Below, in pieces: positions 6,739-13,300 of a stretch of 16,698 nt of DNA (its first letter is position 1; each line of letters opens with the position of its first letter). The stretch spans positions 1-16,698 of the forward strand of contig CAJTVH010000058.1 in assembly GCA_910579745.1 (NCBI GenBank). Direction: 5' to 3'. The DNA is from an uncultured Clostridia bacterium. GTDB lineage: Bacteria > Bacillota > Clostridia > Lachnospirales > CAG-274. The position numbers and the translations under genes were made by a program. The notes beneath the pieces were generated by a model. It saw only the letters and a list, made by a program, of their open reading frames with translations, was not told the DNA's origin and made no database searches.

Positions 6739-7740
6739 TTACCTCCCAGATTTAGATTTTGAGCCCGTCTCAAACTCTATATATTTACCTGTTCCTATAG
6801 CGACACAAGACACCGAATCATCGGCCACAAAAGCGTCTATGCCTGTTCTCTCTTTAATGAGTTTATCAAGTCCAAACAATAAACTGCCTCCACCTGTCAT
6901 GAGAATACCTCTGTCTGAAATATCCGCCGCGAGTTCTGGAGGTGTTTTCTCAAGGACATAATGAACCGCTTCAACAATACTTGTAACAGACTCATGTAAC
7001 GCCTCATACATCTCATCAGAAGTTACGGTAATCGTTTTGGGAAGTCCCGTAACAAGATTTCTTCCTCTTACATCCATACAAACCGCCGGTTGCCTGTCAA
7101 AAGCCGTTCCGATATTAATTTTCAAGTCCTCGGCGGTACGTTCGCCAATAAGTAGATTATGTTTTTTTCTCATATATCTTACAATAGCGTTGTCAAAATT
7201 ATCTCCGGCTACTTTTAAAGAAGTGCTTACAACCGTTCCGCCAAGAGAAATAACAGCGACATCTGTTGTACCGCCGCCTATATCCACAACCATGCTCCCG
7301 CATGCCCTGGCTATATCAATACCGGCGCCTATAGCGGCGGCGATAGGTTCCTCAATTACAAAAACCTCCCTCGCTCCCGCTTGTTTTGTAGCGTCCTCAA
7401 CAGCTCGCCTCTCAACTTCCGTAACACTGCTCGGAACACATACAGCTATTCTTGGTTTTCTGAAAAAATGCTTTCCGACAGATTTGTCAATAAAATAAGT
7501 AAGCATTTTCTCAGTAATTTCATAATCTGAAATCACACCTTCTTTAAGTGGTCTGATGGCTACAATATTACCTGGTGTTCTTCCTAACATTTTTCTCGCC
7601 TCTTCACCAACGGCGAGAATTTTTTTTGTGTTTTTCTCAATAGCGACAACAGAAGGTTCTTTCAGAACAATTCCCTGTCCCTTTATATATACAAGAATAC
7701 TAGCAGTACCCAAATCAATACCTATATCTGAAGCAAACAT
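6739..7740 (-). CDS. mbl: MreB/Mbl-type bacterial actin
   Basis: A 333-residue actin homologue that organises lateral cell-wall synthesis at the inner face of the membrane. The phosphate-1 motif IGIDLGTAS lies at residues 6-14, the phosphate-2 motif VVDIGGGTTDVAV at 151-163, RTAEDLK at 201-207 and the adenosine motif ILMTGGGSLLFGLD at 279-292. The true start is ATG 7740 with AAAGGA seven bases upstream; the frame continues upstream to 7815, but that part overlaps the promoter. The assignment to Mbl rather than MreB rests on the downstream flhO-flhP pair, as in B. subtilis; no mreC/mreD follow. A consensus promoter lies just upstream. Confidence 0.9.
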   Translation of the reverse strand: MFASDIGIDLGTASILVYIKGQGIVLKEPSVVAIEKNTKKILAVGEEARKMLGRTPGNIVAIRPLKEGVISDYEITEKMLTYFIDKSVGKHFFRKPRIAVCVPSSVTEVERRAVEDATKQAGAREVFVIEEPIAAAIGAGIDIARACGSMVVDIGGGTTDVAVISLGGTVVSTSLKVAGDNFDNAIVRYMRKKHNLLIGERTAEDLKINIGTAFDRQPAVCMDVRGRNLVTGLPKTITVTSDEMYEALHESVTSIVEAVHYVLEKTPPELAADISDRGILMTGGGSLLFGLDKLIKERTGIDAFVADDSVSCVAIGTGKYIEFETGSKSKSGR

Positions 7741-7786
7741 AACAAATTCCTTTCGTATAATAAAAAAAATTATCCCTACTATCCTT

Positions 7787-7815
7787 ATTATACAGTAGAA
7801 TTTACAATTTGTCAA
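7787..7815 (-). promoter_or_regulatory. Consensus sigma-A promoter of mbl-flhO-flhP
   Basis: TTGACA at 7815-7810 and TATAAT at 7792-7787 are both perfect, with a 17-base spacer. The predicted transcript begins near 7780, leaving a leader of about 40 bases before the mbl ATG. It is the strongest promoter match in the window. Confidence 0.88.
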
Positions 7816-7834
7816 AGATTATTCATTCTTTTAC

Positions 7835-7851
7835 TATCATAAATTATGATA
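7835..7851. promoter_or_regulatory. 17-bp perfect palindrome upstream of the mbl promoter
   Basis: TATCATAA and TTATGATA flank a single central base. It ends 20 bases upstream of the -35 hexamer, where an activator or repressor could bind. It could also be a weak stop signal for fliS, but no U tract follows on the minus strand. Confidence 0.4.
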
Positions 7852-7902
7852 ATCTGTCTTAAAAACTTTATTAATGGAAATAAACTTATTAAAACCATAT
7901 AA

Positions 7903-8376
7903 TCAAGCTTTAAACCCTCTTTTTGAATCAGTTTCAACATATTCCGATAATTTTCCGCTTTTATCATAAGTAAGACCGGCGTAAAGCTGCTGTGTATTTT
8001 CCATAATCGGAGTTTTATCCTTTTCCTCATTCTCAATGGCTTTCCATCCGTCAAGAAGTTCATTTATAACCTTTTTAATCTCATCAGCATGCTCAGCTTT
8101 TTTATTAAACGTATAATAAGACATTTGCTGACTGACATAATTATACAATGACATAAGATTTTTAGAAATATCATAAGACATATCAAGGGAATTTTTCAAA
8201 TCATCTAAAAAAGCTCGTGACTTCTCTAAATTAAACTCAAATTTTTTTTCATCATCAATACATTCGGTAGCGTCGTCAAGATACTTGAGAATAAGCTCAT
8301 AAGTTATAATAACAAGCTGTAAAGGAGTAGCGTTCGCTATTTTAGCGACATAATCCTCAGTCGTTAATTTTTCCAT
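7903..8376 (-). CDS. fliS: Flagellin export chaperone FliS
   Basis: A 157-residue, mostly helical protein. The segment NATPLQLVIITYELILKYLDDA at about residues 15-36 and the later helix SKNLMSLYNYVSQQM match the FliS four-helix bundle, which binds the flagellin C-terminus in the cytoplasm and prevents premature polymerisation. Usual FliS proteins are about 125-135 residues. Here residues from about 128 on (IMENTQQLYAG to the end) form an extra polar tail. AAAGGA lies eight bases before the ATG. The gene is next to flagellin, its expected client, but fliD, the usual neighbour, is not in this window. Confidence 0.82.
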   Translation of the reverse strand: MEKLTTEDYVAKIANATPLQLVIITYELILKYLDDATECIDDEKKFEFNLEKSRAFLDDLKNSLDMSYDISKNLMSLYNYVSQQMSYYTFNKKAEHADEIKKVINELLDGWKAIENEEKDKTPIMENTQQLYAGLTYDKSGKLSEYVETDSKRGFKA

Positions 8377-8611
8377 AAAATCATTCCTTTTTAATAAATT
8401 TTACTACTAACCGCCTAAAATACTTATAATGTTTTTAAAACACATAAATTTTATATCGTAAAATTATTTTTTAAAATCAAATAGGGCCGTCTAAAATATT
8501 CAAACGCCCCGCAAAAACTTTAAAGCAGTCAAAAAATATCACAATATTAACTTGATTGCTGGATAACATCTCTCTTCTTAAACATCAATATATATAAAAC
8601 CTCATACTTTA

Positions 8612-8668
8612 CTATACAAAAAACGCATCGCCCAAAAAGTATAGAGAACTTTTGTTAAAGCGTTTTTT
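8612..8668 (-). terminator. Probable flagellin terminator
   Basis: On the minus strand AAAAAACGC (8668-8660) pairs with GCGTTTTTT (8626-8618), and inside them AAAAGT pairs with ACTTTT. The closing arm carries six T in a row. The stem is symmetrical, so it could also act in the plus direction. It begins about 60 bases after the flagellin stop. Confidence 0.55.
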
Positions 8669-8689
8669 ACGGCTGACACAGTTAAGAAC

Positions 8690-8710
8690 CCTCCGCCTAA
8701 AAGGCGGAGG
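8690..8710 (-). terminator. G+C-rich hairpin directly after flagellin
   Basis: A perfect 9-bp stem (CCTCCGCCT with AGGCGGAGG, three-base loop) begins 20 bases after the flagellin stop. On the minus strand it is followed by GTTCTTAAC, so the U tract is poor. It may protect the 3' end of the mRNA or stop polymerase together with the next hairpin. Confidence 0.5.
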
Positions 8711-8730
8711 ATTTAACTCAATTAATTAAA

Positions 8731-10149
8731 TTATTGAAGTAAAGAAAGGAGTTGATTTGGTCTTTGATTAGCTTGAGCAAGCATTGAAATACCAGCCTGA
8801 ACAATAACGTTGTTTTTGGTATATTCTGTCATTTCTGATGCCATATCAGTATCCTCAACACGTGATAAAGCTGTTTCAGCGTTTTCAGAAGCTACTCCTA
8901 ATGAAGAACTCGTATACTCAAGTCTGTTCTGAACAGCACCCAGTCTTGAACGAAGCTCTGAAACATCATCAATAGCCCCGTCACAAACTAAGAGAGCTGT
9001 ATAAGCGCAGCTTTCAACCGTTGTAAATCCGCCCGCACCTGTTGTATCTGTTATTATTAATTTAGTTTTGTCATCGGAAAGCGCTTTCTGAACAGGATCC
9101 TTATCGTTTGTGCTTATCGTATGAGTCTGAGGATTTTGAGCGATAGCGCCTGGTGTTGAAAGAGCTGGATCAGGAGTTGTTTCTGTTAATGATGTAACTG
9201 TTTCTTTATAAATAGTCGCTCCTGACTCATTTGTAGTCGATGTAACCGTAATCAAAGAAGGAGAAGTATAACCCGACACATCAAATCCAACGTTAGCGCT
9301 TGTGTCATCGCCAGGAATAGCGCGAACAATAAAATCTGAAGTTACGTCATTTCCATCAGAATCATATAATTTTCCGTCTTTTACTAAATATATTCCTGTT
9401 TCAGTGATTTTACTGTCTTTAGGAGTTGTTGTAGTACCTTTATCATATGTAGTAACAGTAACACTTTTACCCGTAGAAGCCACTTCAGCGAAATTAATGC
9501 GTTTAGTTACTTTAGTCGTACCTGTAGCGGCGTTCTTTGTAACAACCTCAGGAACATTTGTCTCAATACCGATTTTAACAGCTGATGTAGGTTTGCTCTT
9601 TAACTGGCTTAAACTTGTGAAAGTACCTTTCTCATCTGTGTAAGCCCCGATTTTATAAGGAGTAATCTCTTCCATATCAACTGTAAGAGTAAGACCTGAG
9701 TTTGGACCAACCTGGAAAGTAAACGCATCATATTTACCGTCAATAAGAGTTTTTGTATTAAACTGAATTTTCTTGGATGTATCTGTAATCTCATCAATAA
9801 GCTGATCACACTCGTCCTGAATTTTCTGACGGTCTGAAGTAGTTAAAGTATCGTTAGCTCCCTGAATAGCAAGCTCTCTCATTCTCTGAAGCATATTTTG
9901 AACCTCTGATAAACCGCCTTCAGCAGTCTGAATAAGACTTATAGCGTCATTACAGTTTCTGTCCGCCATTTTAAGACCTTTTACCTGAGTTTTCATTTTA
10001 TTGGAAATCGCGAGACCTGCAGCGTCGTCAGCCGCTGAATTAATACGCTTGCCTGTCGACAGCCTCTTTGAGGATCTGTCAGTGCTTGAGTTAGCTTTGT
10101 TTAAGGAATTATTTGTTACTAATGCGGGAATATTGTGATTGATTATCAT
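8731..10149 (-). CDS. Flagellin
   Basis: The filament subunit, 472 residues. The D0/D1 N-terminus opens MIINHNIPALVTNNSL and contains RLSTGKRINSAADDAAGLAI. The TLR5-contact segment LQRMRELAIQGAND is at residues 87-100. The C-terminal D1/D0 contains SRLGAVQNRLEYTSSSLGVA and ends NQRPNQLLSLLQ. The variable outer domain spans about residues 165-380 and is rich in Thr and Ser. Four cysteines (66, 114, 381, 389) are present, whereas flagellins such as Salmonella FliC have none. The ATG has AAAGGTGA seven bases upstream and overlaps the TGA of a small upstream ORF. Transcription probably comes from the sigma-A-type promoter at 10180-10208, with read-through from the sigma-28-like promoter far upstream. 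Confidence 0.97.
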   Translation of the reverse strand: MIINHNIPALVTNNSLNKANSSTDRSSKRLSTGKRINSAADDAAGLAISNKMKTQVKGLKMADRNCNDAISLIQTAEGGLSEVQNMLQRMRELAIQGANDTLTTSDRQKIQDECDQLIDEITDTSKKIQFNTKTLIDGKYDAFTFQVGPNSGLTLTVDMEEITPYKIGAYTDEKGTFTSLSQLKSKPTSAVKIGIETNVPEVVTKNAATGTTKVTKRINFAEVASTGKSVTVTTYDKGTTTTPKDSKITETGIYLVKDGKLYDSDGNDVTSDFIVRAIPGDDTSANVGFDVSGYTSPSLITVTSTTNESGATIYKETVTSLTETTPDPALSTPGAIAQNPQTHTISTNDKDPVQKALSDDKTKLIITDTTGAGGFTTVESCAYTALLVCDGAIDDVSELRSRLGAVQNRLEYTSSSLGVASENAETALSRVEDTDMASEMTEYTKNNVIVQAGISMLAQANQRPNQLLSLLQ

Positions 10150-10283
10150 TTTGAATCACCTTTCTTTTTTTTATTTTTTATTTTATCTACTTTATCAACA
10201 AAAGTCAATATTTTTGAAATAACTTCATAATATTCTTTGTTTTTGAAATCATCATCAGACTTTTGCTCACTTTTAACATCCAT
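10146..10283 (-). CDS. Small charged 45-residue ORF overlapping the flagellin start
   Basis: An ATG at 10283 is preceded by GGTGAG about six bases upstream and begins 18 bases after the stop of the giant gene. The frame stays open for 45 codons and ends in a TGA that overlaps the flagellin ATG (ATGA), the usual sign of translational coupling. The product would be very charged: acidic Ser/Asp-rich start, a central helix-like stretch YYEVISKILTFVDKV, and a Lys-rich end. I do not recognise a family. The doubt is that its second half contains the flagellin promoter and ribosome binding site, whose A-rich sequence could produce Lys and Asn codons by chance. Confidence 0.5.
   Translation of the reverse strand: MDVKSEQKSDDDFKNKEYYEVISKILTFVDKVDKIKNKKKKGDSK
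10180..10208 (-). promoter_or_regulatory. Sigma-A-type promoter of flagellin
   Basis: TTGACT at 10208-10203 and TAAAAT at 10185-10180 are separated by exactly 17 bases. The leader would be about 25 bases, A-rich and unstructured, leading straight into AAAGGTGA. It is unusual because flagellin is normally driven by sigma-28; no sigma-28 box was seen in this gap. Confidence 0.65.
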
Positions 10284-10301
10284 GTTTTTCTCACCAAATC
10301 C

Positions 10302-13300
10302 TTATACTATTATTTCGTACGAATTATTAAAAATCTTAACGTTTTTTTGAGAATTTTTTTCAAAAACTTTTTCATCAGCGATATTCTGGGGTTTTTCCTC
10401 GCCAAATTTAATACTTTTTATCTCAAAATCCACACCTGAAAGCATCCTTTTAAACTCGTCGCCATATTCTGAAAGCGCTTTCGCCCCGTCACCATATTCT
10501 GAATTAATCTCAAGTGAAATATTTTTCTCACTTATAGTCATATACACCTGAACAACGCCTAAATTTTCAGTCTCAAACGAAATAAAAGTCTTGTTTAGCT
10601 CATTTGAGGCGTTTTCCGCGACATACATATTAAGATTGATAATATTCCCCTCGCTCATTCGCACCGGAAGCTGAAAATATCCGCTGTCGCTTTTATTGAC
10701 CTGGTTTTGAACGGAAAGAGATTTTTTTATATTTGACGCCTGTTTAAGCAATAAATCAATTTCATCCGAGTCTCCTGCTCCAATAATAGCTTCTAAAGCC
10801 CCGTCAACCTCCTCGATAAGCTCATTTACAACCTCGTCTGGTTTTTTCCCGTTTTTAAGAGCCTCAAGCTCTGTTGAGGAAATTTTATTCCCAAAAGTGA
10901 TTTTGCTTTCTTTTGAGTCTCTCTCAAATTTTTCAAGGTCTTTCCCCTGCTTGAAAGGATTTTTAATAATTCCTGACGCGACGCCGAAATTAGTCATAGT
11001 AACGGGAATGTTATTTTTATTAAGCCATGAAATAACATTTGATGGCGAATTGCTCATTTGCTTTATTTGCTCCATTACATTTTTAATAGTTTCCTTTTCA
11101 AAATTAATATTATTATTATGAACTCTATTATTTTTCTTAATATTTTTCAAAAACTTCTCAATGCTGTCAGAAATGGGATTATTACCCGATTTTATAATAT
11201 CGGTAATTTTTTGAGGATCCGCGCTTTTCACAAGTTCATCAAATACGGCGTTCATATATTCCGCCTCATTTTTATGAGTGATAAACATTTTTCGCTCTTC
11301 ACCACTCGCGTTTTGCAAAGATAATGTATTGTCGTTTTGATTATCAAAAACGCTCGTTTGATTAAAGTTCTGACGTCCGCTATGATTAGCTGAGCTTACG
11401 GCTTTCTCAATAGTGGCTCTTATATTTTTCTCAGGAACTATAACATCCTCCGTCAATCCGAATTTGTCGTTTACCTCAACGTCAAAATCCTTTTTGCTCT
11501 TTGTCTTCTCAAATACTTTTGAAGCCTCCATAAGGTTGCCTAAAGTAAGTTCAACATTATTTTTTATAGCGGTCCCGATAGCCGCCCCGCTGTGTTTTGA
11601 AACCATGTCAAGCATACGATAAACTGATATAACCGCGTCTTTCTCCGTCTTTGACATCTCATTATTCTCAGCCACTCTCATAATATTTTCAGCGATTTGC
11701 TCTTTTGATTCCTGAGTATATTTCTCATCAAATTTATCTATATATGAAATAACATCGTCAATATTCATATCAACAGGATTAAGTCCATCTTTAATCATTT
11801 CCGCCGCCACAAGAGGGTGAAGCTTATTGTAAGTTTTGGATACTTTAAAATTAATACTTTTTGTTTGAAGAATATTCTCTTTAGTAACATCCATGTTATT
11901 TAATGATAATATTTTAGCCGCGTCAACATTCTCCTCATTTACCGAAATGCCGTTAATTTCAAGTACATGAGCAAGCTGATCCGAAACAGCGGAAAAAACA
12001 TCCCCAAATCTTTGGCTCGGAACAGTAGCGAAAGTATCAAGAGTATCTATAATTTTATCGAATTTAGCGGTAACCGCTGAATCTATCCCCTCAATAGTAA
12101 AATCGGTCTCATGAGTAATAATTTCCCTATAAACATTATTGGAGTATTCAGGAGCGAGACTGCTCACTTTCTCAAAGAGTCCGCTCATTTTTTCCACATT
12201 TTTGTCAGAAACTTCCGCGCCAGCTATTTTAAGACTTGAGGCGTATACCTCCTTCTCAAGCTTTTTAAGCTCTGAAACAGCCTCTTTAATAGGCTCAACA
12301 TTAATGTCAATACTTTTACCCGCAAGTCTTAATGCGGACTCATAAGTAAGTTTAAGCTGAATTTCCGCAAGTTGCCTTTTAGCTGTAATAACTTCAGGAG
12401 AAATTTCCTCTTTAACTTGTTTGAAATTGTCATTTTCCGGCTTTATAAAATTCTGACTATTTTTATTTTCTGGTTCGGTTTTTATATTAAAATTATTTTT
12501 ATAATCTATCTCAGCATAAGACTTGTCATTGGCGTCTTTTTGCGAAACTTCCGGACTTTCTTCATACTTATCAACATTTTCCAAAAACTCGTTTTTAAGA
12601 TTTTCTAAACTTAAAACCTCATCTTTTTTTAGAACCTCTTTAATAACGGAAGTATTAATTTTAGGAATAATTTTTATAATTTCCTTATAATCCTCAAAAA
12701 TCCGCTGAGGTTGTTTTTCTGAAATATTACCCTCTTTTGTAAATAAATCTATAGCGTCGGCTTTTTTGTCAAGTTTTATGTTCTCGGCAGCGTCAAAGGT
12801 AATTTTATCCAAATTCATCCCATCTTTAAGATCTTTCAGAAACTCAGCTTTTTCAATGTTTTCTTTAGTAACAGGAATATCATTCTCTATAAAAATTTTC
12901 GCTATTTTAACATTTTCTTTTGTAATCTCAATATCTTCCCTCTTAAATAACTTTAAAACCTCATTTTTAAGCTGATTCCATTGAGTATTGGAAAAATCTT
13001 CCGAAATTGACATATTTTTCGACGTATACTCAGCAATATAAATATTTTGAAGTGTCAGCTCCTTATCTGATTTAACAATATTCAAAATAGTTTTATCATC
13101 TGGCACTTTAATATTTTTTGCCTTAACGTAAGCGCTGGCAACCGCCTCAATATTTTTTTCATTTATAGGAATATCAGCCTTAATAATATTTTTAATAATA
13201 TTTTCAATCTCATCATTTGATAAACTGTATTTATCCTGAATCTTTTTAATATCCGCGCTTTCTGACTGGATATTCTCCGCTGTTTTAGAAGTCTCAAAAT

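Larger units (their letters stand above)
8377..8730. other. Flagellin-fliS intergenic region
   Basis: About 350 bases hold two hairpins after flagellin (separate entries) and A+T-rich sequence before fliS. A third, interrupted hairpin (GGG and CGT paired with ACG and CCC around one mismatch) lies at about 8484-8510. The only frame worth mentioning, a 30-codon ORF from 8569 to 8477, lacks a good ribosome binding site and overlaps that hairpin, so I do not call it. No clear fliS promoter was found. Confidence 0.5.

Noticed and set aside
7740..7815. 25-residue N-terminal extension of the actin homologue with a hydrophobic stretch
   Set aside because: It overlaps the -35/-10 promoter, and the conserved N-terminus starts at ATG 7740 with a proper ribosome binding site.
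7812..8063. 83-codon minus-strand frame overlapping fliS
   Set aside because: It is out of frame with the well-supported FliS protein, begins inside it without a ribosome binding site and overlaps the mbl promoter.
8445..8475. CGATAT before fliS as a sigma-28 -10 element
   Set aside because: Only six of eight bases match, and no TAAA-like -35 lies at the 15-base spacing.
8477..8569. 30-codon minus-strand ORF between flagellin and fliS
   Set aside because: Only a weak purine stretch precedes the ATG, and its end overlaps a hairpin-like sequence. Nothing in the peptide suggests a family.
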